Origin: Natrinema salifodinae
Lineage (GTDB): Archaea > Halobacteriota > Halobacteria > Halobacteriales > Natrialbaceae
Assembly (NCBI RefSeq): GCF_900110455.1
Contig: NZ_FOIS01000001.1
Coordinates: 868,001-932,000, forward strand
DNA: 64,000 nucleotides
Reading direction: 5' to 3'
Positions 53,476-63,360 of the stretch are shown here, in pieces. The first letter of the stretch is position 1, and every line of letters starts with the position of its first letter. The notes beneath the pieces are model-generated. The model saw only the letters and a list, made by a program, of their open reading frames with translations, ran no database searches and was not told the origin of the DNA. Position numbers and translations under genes: made by a program.

Positions 53476-54483
53476 GTGAACGCCGAACTGGACCTCCTGA
53501 TTCGACTCGGCGACTACGACCGGCCCCAGGGCGTCGCCGAGCGCGCCGTGCAAGCGGAAGAACTTGGCTTCGACCGACTCACGGTCGGCGAGACGACCGG
53601 GTGGAACATCGTACCGCCGCTGACGCTGGCCGCAGACCGCACCGACGAGTTGGGGATCTCCAACGACGTCATCTCGCCGTACGGGCGGTCGCCAGCGATG
53701 CTCGCCCAGACGGCGCTGACGCTGCAGGCCGCCGCGGACGGCCGGTTCCGGTTCGGGCTCGGGCCGAGTTCGCCCGCGATCACGGAGCGATGGCACGGGA
53801 AAGAGTTCGACCGCCCGCTGCGGCGGACCCGCGAGGTGATCGAAATAATCCGTTCCGTCTACGAGGAGGGCAATCCCGCCTACGAGGGCGAGATCTTCGA
53901 GATTCCCGGCCTCGACTACGAGCGCGGAATCCCCGAGACCCCGCCGCCGATCGACCTCGGGACCCTCGGCCCGAAGGCCACCGAGCTGGCCGGCCGCTTC
54001 GGCGACGGCTGGGCTCCTCAGCTATTCACGAGGGACGGCCTTCGAAATCGGCTCGCAGACCTGAAACGCGGCGCCGACCTGGCGGGCAAGGATCTCGACG
54101 ACCGCCGCGTCGCGCCGATCGTGCGCGGGATGGCTTCTGACGACCGCGACGAAGCGCGCGAGAAGACCCGCGCCACGATCGCGTTCATGCTCGGCGCCTA
54201 CGGCCCCTACTACGGCGACTCGGTCGCCGGCCAGGGCTATCCCGACGTCGTCGAGGAGATCCGGGCCGCCTGGCGGGACCGGGATACGGACGCGATGGCC
54301 GCGGCCCTGCCCGACGACGTGCTCGACGACCTGGCGCCGGCGGGGACGCCCGCGGAGGTCCGCGAGTGGGTCGAGGCCTACGGCGAAATCGACGGCGTCG
54401 ACGCCGTGCGGCTCGGCTTCGTCGACGGGATGACGGCGGACGACAAGCGGGCGACGATGGAAGCGGTCGCCGACCTCGTCTGA
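53476..54483 (+). CDS. LLM-class flavin/F420-dependent oxidoreductase
   Basis: 335 residues, GTG start. The bacterial luciferase-like barrel pattern is visible (AEELGFDRLTVGETTGWN, FRFGLGPSSPAI, IDLGTLGPKATELAGRFGDGWAP), close to methylenetetrahydromethanopterin reductase (Mer) homologues. In haloarchaea these use F420 or FMN; the specific substrate is not fixed by sequence. The RFAP synthase gene elsewhere in the window shows that a pterin-type cofactor route is present. Confidence 0.85.
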   Translation: MNAELDLLIRLGDYDRPQGVAERAVQAEELGFDRLTVGETTGWNIVPPLTLAADRTDELGISNDVISPYGRSPAMLAQTALTLQAAADGRFRFGLGPSSPAITERWHGKEFDRPLRRTREVIEIIRSVYEEGNPAYEGEIFEIPGLDYERGIPETPPPIDLGTLGPKATELAGRFGDGWAPQLFTRDGLRNRLADLKRGADLAGKDLDDRRVAPIVRGMASDDRDEAREKTRATIAFMLGAYGPYYGDSVAGQGYPDVVEEIRAAWRDRDTDAMAAALPDDVLDDLAPAGTPAEVREWVEAYGEIDGVDAVRLGFVDGMTADDKRATMEAVADLV

Positions 54484-54614
54484 CGCGTTCTCTCGTCGCC
54501 GGTCGGCTCGTAGCCGGCGGAAACCGCGCGAGATGGGGCAACCGATCCGCTTCCGGTGAGTGTTTCGATCGGACTCACAGGTCGTATAAATACTGTTCGG
54601 CCCATAGTCATGAT

Positions 54615-55016
54615 ATGATCCCGCTACTCAGTTCGCCCGACAGTCTCACTGCGTTCGGTGAGACGCGCGCAGACGCGGTCGATACAGCGATGGACCTGCT
54701 GGCGGACCGGCGGCGGCGGGCAGTGCTGGAGTACCTCGAGCAGACCGACGGCTCCGCCCCGCTTACGGAGCTGGCAGTAGAAATCGCGAATCAGGAAGCG
54801 GGGGTGGAGCCGAACGCGATCTCGGATCACGGCGAGATCTCCTCGCGGGAGCGACGATCGGTCCAGATCTCGCTGCACCACACCCACATTCCGAAGTTAG
54901 CCGCCGCGGACGCGGTCGACTACGATTCGGACGCGAAGCTGGTCACGCTCACCGAGCGCGGCCAGTCGCTGCTCTCCCGCCGAGACGCCGTCGACGGGCC
55001 GGCTCAGAAGGCGTAG
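54615..55016 (+). CDS. DUF7344-type winged-helix protein, soluble form
   Basis: 133 residues: AMDLLADRRRRAVLEYLEQ, then ERRSVQISLHHTHIPKLAAADAVDYD, the same motif order as the membrane-linked protein at 35181. No membrane spans. Probably a transcriptional regulator. The start ATG at 54615 follows a TATAAATA-like element (near 54586-54594), giving a leaderless or short-leader transcript. Longer upstream frame rejected. Confidence 0.82.
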   Translation: MIPLLSSPDSLTAFGETRADAVDTAMDLLADRRRRAVLEYLEQTDGSAPLTELAVEIANQEAGVEPNAISDHGEISSRERRSVQISLHHTHIPKLAAADAVDYDSDAKLVTLTERGQSLLSRRDAVDGPAQKA

Positions 55017-55088
55017 GCTACTCCCGTTTTTCGGCGTCCGTCGCGGTGCTGTTTCGATCCCGTCCGAGCCGCTGGTCCTCGCAGCGGA

Positions 55089-56054
55089 CTACGGCTCGAT
55101 AACGAGTTTTCCGAGGAAGCTGTCCGCCATGACGGCGCGCTGGGCCTCGTCGGCCTCCTCGAGGTCGTAGGTTCGCGCCACGTCGATCGAGAGGTCGCCG
55201 GCGTCCATGAGGTGTGCCGCGCCGCGCAGCGGCACACGCAGATCCGGCGTGTTGAACATACTCATGAACTGGTAGGAGACGTCCTTCGATCGGGCGGCGC
55301 CGTCGTTCGTGAAGCCCGGATCCGGGCTGTTCTCGCCGATGCCGACCACGCGGGCGCCCGTCGCGGCCACGTCCGCGTCGAACTGGAGGTAGTCGTCGAG
55401 CCGGTGGTCCAAGACGGCGTCGACCCCGCCGTCAGAGGCCTCGCGGACCGCGTCCGCCAGGTCGTCTCGCGTATAGTCGAGCACCGTCTCGGCCCCGTAG
55501 TCGGCGAGTTCGTCGTGATACTCCTCGGCGGCGGTGGTGATCACGCGCGCGCTCACGGCGGCCGCGATCTGGACGGCCGCGTGACCGACCCCGCCCGACC
55601 CGCCGTGGACCAGGCAGTACTCCGCGGGATCGAGGTCGGCGTGGTCGATCAGCGCCCGCCAGGCGGTGACGGCGACGACGCCCGCGGCGCCCGCCTCGGT
55701 GATATCGGCGCCGTCGGGGAGGAGGACGACTCGGTCCGTGGGGATCGTCGCGTACTCGGCGTAGGAGCCCTGGGAGGAGCCGTTGCCGATGCCGGTGCCG
55801 TAGACGCGGTCGCCCGCCGCGAACTCCTCGACGGCCGCTCCGGTTTCGGCGACGACGCCCGCGACGTCGACGCCTGGCGTGAACGGCACGTCGACCGGGG
55901 TGTACGACCCGTCTCGGAAGTAGGTGTCGACGGGGTTGACGCCGGCGGCGGCGACCTCGACCAGCAGTTCGTCGTCGGCCGGCTCCGGTCGTTCAATTTC
56001 GTCTACGTGCAGTACGTCGGTGTCTCCGTGCTCGTGAAGGCGTACGGCGCGCAT
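55089..56054 (-). CDS. NADPH:quinone reductase-like MDR family oxidoreductase
   Basis: 321 residues. GroES-like N-terminal part (VNPVDTYFRDGSY, FTPGVDVAGVV) and Rossmann domain with GGSGGVGHAAVQIA near 145-158. No catalytic zinc ligands, so a zinc-independent quinone oxidoreductase or enoyl reductase is likely. The ATG at 56054 (MRAVRLHEHG) is the family start; MPPRYVLPNE at 56084 is an alternative. Start region is divergent from the PfpI gene. Confidence 0.87.
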   Translation of the reverse strand: MRAVRLHEHGDTDVLHVDEIERPEPADDELLVEVAAAGVNPVDTYFRDGSYTPVDVPFTPGVDVAGVVAETGAAVEEFAAGDRVYGTGIGNGSSQGSYAEYATIPTDRVVLLPDGADITEAGAAGVVAVTAWRALIDHADLDPAEYCLVHGGSGGVGHAAVQIAAAVSARVITTAAEEYHDELADYGAETVLDYTRDDLADAVREASDGGVDAVLDHRLDDYLQFDADVAATGARVVGIGENSPDPGFTNDGAARSKDVSYQFMSMFNTPDLRVPLRGAAHLMDAGDLSIDVARTYDLEEADEAQRAVMADSFLGKLVIEP

Positions 56055-56199
56055 CTCGTTCGGGAGCACGTAACGCGGTGGCATAAGGGTACACGAGACG
56101 GCAGCGTGAGCCGTCTTCCCGACGGAGAGTACCATCGCGACAGCCGGTGTTGCAGCAGCAAGTCCAACCCTTGTCAGTGCACCGGCCTTTCGTATCGAT

Positions 56200-56766
56200 A
56201 TGAGCAACTCCGATCAGCAACCGCTCGCGGACGTAACGGTCGGGATCTTTCTAGCGCCCGAAGGCACCGAAGAGGTCGAGTTCACCGAACCGAAGGACGC
56301 GGTCACCGACGCCGGCGCAACGGTCGACGTGCTCGGCAGCGAGACCGGGGAGGCCCAAACGGTCAACAACGACCTCGAGGAGAGCGACAGCTACGAGGTC
56401 GAGAAGCCCTTCGGCGAGGTCTCCGCGGACGACTACGACGCACTGATCGTCCCCGGCGGGACCGTCGGCGCGGACACGCTCCGCACCGACGAGGACGCCG
56501 TCGAACTCCTGCGACGGCACGTTGAAGACGGCAAGCCCGCCGGCGTGATCTGCCACGGCCCCTGGACGCTGATCGAGGCCGACGTCGTCGACGGGAAGAC
56601 GTTGACCTCCTACCACAGCCTCCAGACCGACGTCCGCAACGCCGGCGGCGAGTGGGTCGACGAGGAAGTCGTCGTCGACGACGGCCTGGTCACTAGTCGG
56701 AACCCGGACGACTTAGAGGCGTTCTGCGAGACGATCGTCGAGGCGTTCGCCGAGCGGAGCGGCTAA
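56200..56766 (+). CDS. DJ-1/PfpI family protein
   Basis: 188 residues. The nucleophile elbow is PAGVICHGPWTLIEA (Cys118) and the acidic partner region is GTEEVEFTEP early on, as in PfpI/YhbO-type proteins. Members act as glyoxalases, deglycases or proteases under stress. A stand-alone gene divergent from the quinone reductase; both might be stress-linked. Confidence 0.9.
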   Translation: MSNSDQQPLADVTVGIFLAPEGTEEVEFTEPKDAVTDAGATVDVLGSETGEAQTVNNDLEESDSYEVEKPFGEVSADDYDALIVPGGTVGADTLRTDEDAVELLRRHVEDGKPAGVICHGPWTLIEADVVDGKTLTSYHSLQTDVRNAGGEWVDEEVVVDDGLVTSRNPDDLEAFCETIVEAFAERSG

Positions 56767-56809
56767 CGGTGACGGCGGTTACGGAACGGTAACGCACCGG
56801 TCTCGCCGA

Positions 56810-57139
56810 CTACTCGCGGCGCGTCTTCACCGCGGTTCCCGAGACGTTGACCCAGAGCATCCCCTCGCGCATCTCCTCGTAGTCGAACGTGGCACCGACG
56901 ACCGCGTCGGCGCCCAGGTCGTCGGCCTCCGCGCGAAGGTCGGAGAGCGCTTCCTCGCGTCCTTCTTTGATCCGCTTCTCGTAGGAGGCGCTTCGGCCGC
57001 CGACGATGTCCCGGATGCCGCTGGCGATGTCGCTCACGACGTTCGCGCCGATGATCGCCTCGCCGGAGACGACGCCGCAGTACTCGGTTACCTCTCGACC
57101 CTCGATCGCGTCCGTCGTCGTGACGGTGATTTCGACCAT
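56810..57139 (-). CDS. YbjQ/UPF0145 (DUF74) family protein
   Basis: 109 residues. [28 protein letters not shown] and [19 protein letters not shown]-like segments are diagnostic of this small pentameric beta/alpha family. Function not established; sometimes described as heavy-metal-binding. The stop lies 43 bases from the PfpI gene end, converging on it. Confidence 0.9.
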   Translation of the reverse strand: MVEITVTTTDAIEGREVTEYCGVVSGEAIIGANVVSDIASGIRDIVGGRSASYEKRIKEGREEALSDLRAEADDLGADAVVGATFDYEEMREGMLWVNVSGTAVKTRRE

Positions 57140-57268
57140 AGTCGAGAGCGTGAACTCGACGACACATAAACGTAGAGTCTGAATTACAGCTCCGGCACAC
57201 CGAGACGGGAGTATATACGGCCGATACCGACAGGGACGAGACCGGCACCGGTACCGGCCACCGTCCGC

Positions 57269-58390
57269 TTAGCGAACCGCCCGCGTCGCGTCGTCGATGA
57301 TCTCGAGGGCCTCCTTCAGATCCTCGGTGCCCGTCGCGTACGAGAGCCGCGCATACCCCGCGCCGTTCTCGCCGAACGCGTCGCCAGGCACGACGACGAC
57401 GCCGCGATCGAGCACTTCCTCGCACCAGCCGTCGGGGACCTTCGGCATCGCGTAGAAGGCCCCCTGGGGCGTCGGCACCTCGAGCCCGGCGTCCTCGAGC
57501 CCGTCAAGGACCAGGTCCCGCCGTCGCTCGAAGGTCTCGACCATCTCTTCGACCGGCTCCTGCGGTCCCGTCAGGGCGGCTTCGGCGGCGAACTGTGCGG
57601 GCGCGGAGGCACAGGCCTGGCCGTACTGGTGGACCCGGAGCATTCGCTCGATCCGGCGGTTCGAGGCGACGACCCAACCGAGCCGCCAGCCGGTCATCGA
57701 GTAGGTCTTCGAGCAGGCGCTGATGGCAATGACGTTGTCCGTCTCGGCGAATTCCATCGGCGTGTGGTGCTCGCCGTCGAAGACGATGTGTTCGTAGACC
57801 TCGTCGGAGATGCAGAGGACGTCGTGTTCGTCCGCGATGCGGGCGAACTCGCGTACGTCGGCCTCGCTCTGGACGGCCCCCGTCGGGTTGGCGGGGCTGT
57901 TGACGATGAACGCGGCCGTGTCGTCGGTGATGGCCTCCTCGACCGTTGCGGGATCGAGCGTCAGATCCTCGCGCAGTCCGACGGGCTTTGGCGTGCCGTC
58001 GGCGATCCGAGTGAGGGCGTCGTAGGAGACGAAGCCGGGGTCAGGGAAGATCACTTCCTCGCCGGGGTCGACGTGGGCCTCGAGCGCGAGATGGAGCGCC
58101 TCGCTGCCGCCGGACGTGGCGATCACGTCCCCGGGATCGATCTCGAGCCCGTAATCGCGGTCGTACTTCGCCGCGATCGCCTCCCGGAGCTGGGGAGTGC
58201 CCTTGTTCGAGGTGTAGGCGTCGGCCCGGCCGGACTCGATGGCCTCGATCGCCCCGCGGCGAGCGTGGGCGGGCGTCGGGAAGTCCGGCTGGCCGAGGCC
58301 GAGGTTGATCGCGTCCTCGTCGGCGGCCTCGAACACTTCGCGGATGCCGCTGATCGACACGTCTTCGACCCGCTTGGCAAACTCCGTCAT
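57269..58390 (-). CDS. PLP-dependent aminotransferase, class I/II
   Basis: 373 residues. PLP Lys is K228 in SACSKTYSMTGWRLGW; NPTGA (168-172) and the earlier LGLGQPDFPTP (30-40) are also present. Fold-type I aspartate/aromatic aminotransferase-like. Amino donor and acceptor cannot be fixed; haloarchaeal members are often annotated as aspartate aminotransferases. Start at MTEFAKRV. Confidence 0.9.
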   Translation of the reverse strand: MTEFAKRVEDVSISGIREVFEAADEDAINLGLGQPDFPTPAHARRGAIEAIESGRADAYTSNKGTPQLREAIAAKYDRDYGLEIDPGDVIATSGGSEALHLALEAHVDPGEEVIFPDPGFVSYDALTRIADGTPKPVGLREDLTLDPATVEEAITDDTAAFIVNSPANPTGAVQSEADVREFARIADEHDVLCISDEVYEHIVFDGEHHTPMEFAETDNVIAISACSKTYSMTGWRLGWVVASNRRIERMLRVHQYGQACASAPAQFAAEAALTGPQEPVEEMVETFERRRDLVLDGLEDAGLEVPTPQGAFYAMPKVPDGWCEEVLDRGVVVVPGDAFGENGAGYARLSYATGTEDLKEALEIIDDATRAVR

Positions 58391-58500
58391 GCGTAAACGG
58401 GTGGGGCCGACCCCGATAACTCTTAATGAGTCGGCCGGCACGGAACAGCGGTGTTTCGGATTTGTGAACAGTTAGGAATCGTGACCCGAAAGGGTTGCCG

Positions 58501-59547
58501 ATGGAGGCGTCGAGTCGGATGTACGCGGCGGCGACGATCGGGGTGATTCTCATCGTCGCTCTGTTTCGGTGGACGCCGTTCGGTCTCTACCCGAGCCTGG
58601 TCGCCGTGATCGCTGGCGCCGCGGTGATACTCGTTCCGACGCGGTCGATCGGAGAAGGACTCCGTCGCATCTCGAGACGGACCGGCGTCGACCGGGAGCG
58701 GTGGCTCTTCGCGCTGGGTGCGTTCCTCGCGTTCGTCGCCGTGACGAAGCGCCTCGGCGCGCCGGACGTGCTGGTCGGGTGCGGGACCGGGAGGAGGATC
58801 CTCTGTCCGACCGGGTACGGCGTCGGCACGGCGCTCGTCCTCTTCGGGAGCAGTGCGCTGCTACTCGCGGTCGGGTTTGGATCGAAATACCGCGCGTTCC
58901 GCCGCGCGCCGGCGAGTCGCGTCCCGGGACCGGACGTTGATCGAGCGACGATCGAGGGTGTACTCGAGCCAGCGGAGCGGCCCCTGAAGACGCCGATCGA
59001 CGGCGAGCGAGCGCTTTGGTACGGCTACGAGATCGCCGAACGGCAGCCCGGTGGCCCCCTCGCCGGCCGCTGGCTGCCGGTCGCGAGCGGCGAGCGATCG
59101 ACGCCGTGTCGGGCGACGATCGCCCGGGAGCGACGGCCCTCGGTCGCGTTCGAGTCCGTTCGCCTCGCGCCGACGGTCGATGACGCGAACGTCCGAGACG
59201 CCGAACGGACGGTTCGGCCCGACGACCCGTTGCCGGCCGGTATCGCTCGCCTCGAACGGACGCTCGCGGATGGCTCGGACGATACCCGAACGACAGCGCG
59301 ACGGTACCGCGAGTGGTACGTCGCCCCCGACGACGTCGTCGGCGCCACCGGTCGCCTGGCGTCCCGAGGACACGGCACGGATCGGGTGCTCGGCGGTGAC
59401 GACGGCCCCACGGCTGTCGCGGTCGGCACGACCGCGCCCGAACTCCGCGCGACGCTCCGGGTGCGGACCGTGCTGTGGGGCGGTGTCGGTCTCGCGGTGA
59501 CGCTCGTTGGCCTGGCGCTCGTCGGTCTGGCGATTCCGACTGTTTGA
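58501..59547 (+). CDS. Membrane protein with GIDE-like domain
   Basis: 348 residues. Four hydrophobic spans: two near 8-45, two near 75-125; a C-terminal span ends the protein (about 325-348). The middle part (VPGPDVDRATIEGVLEP, then ALWYGYEIAE) resembles the GIDE domain also found in MUL1-type ligases but without any RING finger. Function unknown. The ATG at 58501 is preferred to TTG at 58495. Confidence 0.72.
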   Translation: MEASSRMYAAATIGVILIVALFRWTPFGLYPSLVAVIAGAAVILVPTRSIGEGLRRISRRTGVDRERWLFALGAFLAFVAVTKRLGAPDVLVGCGTGRRILCPTGYGVGTALVLFGSSALLLAVGFGSKYRAFRRAPASRVPGPDVDRATIEGVLEPAERPLKTPIDGERALWYGYEIAERQPGGPLAGRWLPVASGERSTPCRATIARERRPSVAFESVRLAPTVDDANVRDAERTVRPDDPLPAGIARLERTLADGSDDTRTTARRYREWYVAPDDVVGATGRLASRGHGTDRVLGGDDGPTAVAVGTTAPELRATLRVRTVLWGGVGLAVTLVGLALVGLAIPTV

Positions 59548-59636
59548 CAAAACGACAGTTTCGGATTCCGAACGGTCTTGTCTGTGAGACTGAAGATGCC
59601 ACAACTAATATGGCGTTCCTGGCGAACCTCTGGGTA

Positions 59637-60305
59637 ATGACGACATCTCGACGATCGCTGCTGGCTGCAGGCGCGACGGGGACGCTCGCGCTGACGGCCG
59701 GGTGTCTCGATTTCGTACTCGGCAACGGACCGCTCGAATTCGATGCCGATCGCGTCGCTCCGAGCGACGACGCGCTCGAAGAAACCGGGTACGACGAAAC
59801 CGACGCCTCCGAGGAGTCGATCGAGCGATCGGTCGAACTCTCCGGCGGCGTCGAGCGCGAGGTTCGGGCCTCCGTCTGGACCTCGGTCTACACGAAAGAG
59901 GTCGAATACGGGGGGCAGAAACGGGAGGGAGCGGCATTCGCCGCCGTCTCGATTCCCGGGATGGAGGTCATGGGACGGTCGGTCAATCCGCTCGACGATA
60001 TGTCCAACAAGGACCTGCTCGAGGAATTCCTGAACCAGGCCGCCGGTGAACACGGCGAGATTCGACGCATCCAACACGAGGAATCGTTCGATCTCGAGAT
60101 CCTCGACGATGGCCGCGAGGTCGATACGTTCGTCGGGGAGTCGGACCTCGAGGGCGAGTCGATCGAGGTCGAGATCAAGGTCGCGTCGTTCGATCACGAG
60201 GGAGATCTGCTCGTGTTACTCGGCACGTATCCGAAGCAGCTCACGGCGGAGTCCGCGAACGCCGAGGTGCTGATGGAGTCGGCCGAACACCCCGTCGAGG
60301 GGTGA
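59637..60305 (+). CDS. Tat lipoprotein, DUF6517-like
   Basis: 222 residues. Tat signal SRRSLLAAGA and lipobox ending TAGC (Cys23). The mature domain is acidic with a mix of strands (VEREVRASVWTSVYTKEVEY, IEVEIKVASFDHEGDLL) and resembles the haloarchaeal DUF6517 family. Membrane-anchored outside the cell; no activity predicted. A start 54 codons upstream overlaps the previous gene and is unlikely. Spacing is 89 bases. Confidence 0.82.
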   Translation: MTTSRRSLLAAGATGTLALTAGCLDFVLGNGPLEFDADRVAPSDDALEETGYDETDASEESIERSVELSGGVEREVRASVWTSVYTKEVEYGGQKREGAAFAAVSIPGMEVMGRSVNPLDDMSNKDLLEEFLNQAAGEHGEIRRIQHEESFDLEILDDGREVDTFVGESDLEGESIEVEIKVASFDHEGDLLVLLGTYPKQLTAESANAEVLMESAEHPVEG

Positions 60306-60468
60306 GAGGGAGAGGGAAGCGGAGACCGGCGGACGGACGGCAGACGGGTCTCTCGTTTTCGGGTCGAGTCTCGATCACGGCACGGACTGCCGAACCGCGG
60401 GCTGAGGAGAGTTAGCGGAAAAAGACGGCACCGAGCGAACGGAGCGGCGGATCCGGGCGTCGCGCGAG

Positions 60469-61335
60469 TCAGTAGAACTCGCGGACGAGGTCCATCGCGT
60501 CTTCCGGCGCGCCGTCCGGAATGTCGGACATGTCCTCGGTGACGCCGTGTTTCTCGTGGTACGGCACCGAATCCTCGTTCTTGTACATGACGCCCTGGTA
60601 CTCCTTCTCGCTGTCGAGGATGACTTCCTTGGCGGCCTCGTAATCGTCGGGGTCGTGGTCCTCCTCCTCCTGGAGGTCGACGAGACTGTCGCGGAAGTAG
60701 TCGTAGGTGTCGACGTCGTTGAACGTGACACAGGGGCTGAAGACGTTGACGAAGCCGAAGCCGTCGTGCTCGATGGCCTCCTGGATGATCTCCTGGTGGC
60801 GCAGCGCGTCCGAACTGAACGACTGGGCGATGAAGGACGCGCCGGACGCGAGCGCGAGGGCGAGCGGGTTGACCGGCGGCTGCTTGGGACCCTCAGGGGT
60901 CGTCGAGGTCTCGAAGTCCGACCGCGAGGTCGGCGAGGCCTGGCCCTTGGTCAGCCCGTAGATGCGGTTGTCCATGACGACGTAGGTCATGTCGACGTTC
61001 CGGCGGACGGCGTGGACGAAGTGACCGGCTCCGATCGAGTAGCCGTCACCGTCGCCGCCGGCGACCATGACCTCGATGTCGGGGCGGGCCATCTTGACGC
61101 CGGTACCGACCGGGAGCGCGCGGCCGTGGACCCCGTGCAGCGCGTAGCTGTGCATGTAGGTCCCGATCTTACCGGAACAGCCGATCCCGGCCACGACGAA
61201 CGTGTTGTCGGGGTCGTTGCCGGTCTCGGCGAGGGCTTTCATCATGCCGTTCATCGTCCCGAAGTCGCCGCATCCGGGACACCAGGTCGGCTGCTTGTCG
61301 GACTTGAAGTCAGTGAATCGAACGTCGGAGCTCAT
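60469..61335 (-). CDS. korB: 2-oxoacid:ferredoxin oxidoreductase, beta subunit
   Basis: 288 residues. CPGCG (C19-x2-C22) and GIGCSGKIG (Cys in the 50s) supply iron-sulfur ligands, and GGDGDGYSIGAGH is the ThDP/Mg motif. Follows the alpha subunit gene with overlapping start and stop (ATG and TAA share one base). Length and sequence fit haloarchaeal KorB (2-oxoglutarate) rather than PorB, though pyruvate cannot be excluded. Electrons pass to ferredoxin. Confidence 0.9.
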   Translation of the reverse strand: MSSDVRFTDFKSDKQPTWCPGCGDFGTMNGMMKALAETGNDPDNTFVVAGIGCSGKIGTYMHSYALHGVHGRALPVGTGVKMARPDIEVMVAGGDGDGYSIGAGHFVHAVRRNVDMTYVVMDNRIYGLTKGQASPTSRSDFETSTTPEGPKQPPVNPLALALASGASFIAQSFSSDALRHQEIIQEAIEHDGFGFVNVFSPCVTFNDVDTYDYFRDSLVDLQEEEDHDPDDYEAAKEVILDSEKEYQGVMYKNEDSVPYHEKHGVTEDMSDIPDGAPEDAMDLVREFY

Positions 61336-63089
61336 TATGCTGGCACCTCTTCGGTGAATTTGTCGTTAATCTCGTCTGCGAGTTCGTCGGCCTTGAATCG
61401 CACGCCGGTGTACTTGTTGATGCGCTTGACGCGGGTGAGTACGTCGTGTTCGATCACGTCGGCAAACTGGCCGGTCGCGTTACACTCGACGACGACCGTC
61501 TTGTCGGCGGCTTCGATCTCCTCGGACAGATCCGGCCGCGGGAAGATGTAGGGCACCGAGATGACGCGGACGTCGATCCCCTCGTCCTCGAGGTAGTCGA
61601 GCGCCTCGACGAGCGCGCCCTCGTTCGACCCCCACGAGATGATGAGGTTGTCGGCGTCTTCGTCGCCGAACTCCCGGTAGTCCCACTCCTCTTCGGCTTT
61701 CGCGGTCTCGACCTTGCGATTGCGTTTGTCGACCTGCTGGACGCGTTCGTCTTCGTCCTCCGTCCGGCGACCGAGTTCGTCGTGCTCGAGGCCGGTGGAC
61801 ATGTGGGCGCCCTCGGTCGTACCGGGGACCGCACGCGGACTGACGCCGTCATCGGTGACGGCGTGGGTGCGGAACCGACCCTGGGCGTCGAGCCACTCGT
61901 CGATTTCGTCCTCGTCGACGAGTTTGCCGCGATCGATCTCGACCTCGTCCATGTCGAAGGCCTCCGGCGGGAACGTCTGTTCGGTGACCGACATCGCCAG
62001 GTCAGAGACCAGGAAGACCGGCGTCTGGTACTTCTCGGCGAGGTTGAACGCCTCGACGGTCTTCCAGAAACACTCGGTGATCGACGTGGGGGCGACGACG
62101 AACCGCGGTACTTCGCCGTGGCCGCCGTACAGCGCCATGTTGAGGTCGCCCTGTTCCTGCTTCGTCGGCATCCCGGTCGACGGACCGGAGCGCTGAACGT
62201 CGGCGATGACCAGCGGGGTCTCGCTCTGGGCGACCAGGCCGAACGTTTCGGTCATCAGGTCGATCCCGGCACCGGAGGTGGCGGTCATCGAGCGGGCGCC
62301 CCCGCGGGCGGCACCCAGCGCCATGTTAATCGCCGACAGCTCGTCCTCGGCCTGAACGACGTGGCCGCCGTAGTCCTCGATGCGCCCGGTCAGATACTCC
62401 ATGATCGACGTCGCGGGCGTGATCGGATAGCCGGCGTAGAACCGGCAACCGGCAGCGAGCGCGCCCATACCGATCGCCTCGTTGCCGTTGAGCAGGACGT
62501 AATCGTTGTCGGTCGTCTCGACGTTGTAGCCGAGGTGGTCGAGGTCGTAGTTCTCCTGAACGTACTCCTGTCCGAGGCGCGCGGCCTCCTTGTTGTTCTC
62601 GACGATCTTCGAGCCCTTGCCGCCGAAGCGCTTCTCGAGGGCTTCGTCGAGGTACTCGACGTCGAATCCGGTGATCTCACACGCGGCACCGAGCGCGACG
62701 ATGTTGCGCATGATTGCGCCACCGGCGTCCTCGGCCAGCGACTTCAGCGGGACGTCGACTGCCGTCATCTCGTCGGGGATATCGGCCTCCCAGGAGCGCT
62801 CGCCGTCGTAGATGATGGCGCTCCCCTCGTGTAGCTCGTCGAGGTTCTCGTCGATCGTGCGCTGGGTCAGCGCAACGAGAATGTCGAGTCGGTCGACGAC
62901 GCTTTGGACGCGGTCGACCGACGTCCGAATCTTGTAGGCGGTGTAGCCGCCGCGGATCCGCGACGCGAAGTCCTTCGACGTGAACACGTGCCGTCCGGCC
63001 CGGGACAGTGCCTGAGCGAAGATTTTACCGGTAGAGTCGATACCGTCACCGGCCTCGCCTCCGACCGCCCAGTTGAGATCCTCAGCCAT
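61335..63089 (-). CDS. korA: 2-oxoacid:ferredoxin oxidoreductase, alpha subunit (gamma fused)
   Basis: 584 residues. The gamma domain comes first (WAVGGEAGDGIDSTGKIFAQ through RIRGGYTAY), then the alpha domain (YAGYPITPATSIMEYL near 225; MTATSGAGIDLM near 290). This fused gamma-alpha layout with only two subunits and no separate ferredoxin-like delta is typical of haloarchaea. Forms a heterodimer with KorB and serves the citric-acid cycle. The start at MAEDLNWAV is clear; the longer frame runs through noncoding sequence. Confidence 0.9.
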   Translation of the reverse strand: MAEDLNWAVGGEAGDGIDSTGKIFAQALSRAGRHVFTSKDFASRIRGGYTAYKIRTSVDRVQSVVDRLDILVALTQRTIDENLDELHEGSAIIYDGERSWEADIPDEMTAVDVPLKSLAEDAGGAIMRNIVALGAACEITGFDVEYLDEALEKRFGGKGSKIVENNKEAARLGQEYVQENYDLDHLGYNVETTDNDYVLLNGNEAIGMGALAAGCRFYAGYPITPATSIMEYLTGRIEDYGGHVVQAEDELSAINMALGAARGGARSMTATSGAGIDLMTETFGLVAQSETPLVIADVQRSGPSTGMPTKQEQGDLNMALYGGHGEVPRFVVAPTSITECFWKTVEAFNLAEKYQTPVFLVSDLAMSVTEQTFPPEAFDMDEVEIDRGKLVDEDEIDEWLDAQGRFRTHAVTDDGVSPRAVPGTTEGAHMSTGLEHDELGRRTEDEDERVQQVDKRNRKVETAKAEEEWDYREFGDEDADNLIISWGSNEGALVEALDYLEDEGIDVRVISVPYIFPRPDLSEEIEAADKTVVVECNATGQFADVIEHDVLTRVKRINKYTGVRFKADELADEINDKFTEEVPA

Positions 63090-63360
63090 GTTAGGCTGAC
63101 CCTTGCCCCCCATAAATGAAAAGGCTTCTGAAACCCCAGGCGGACCACCGCAACGATCGCCGAACTGTTCGGCTTCAGTGGACAGTATCCGGAACGCGTT
63201 TGTGATCATAGAATAGGAGTTCACGGGATATAGAACCGAAAAGCGAGTAAATTCGTTCACGCCACGTCGGTGACGTATCACGAACCATATTCGTCCTCGA
63301 ACCGGCGTCGGCGCGGACAGAACGGAACGCCTTTTCAATCGGCCGTCGAACCGGTTCGAC

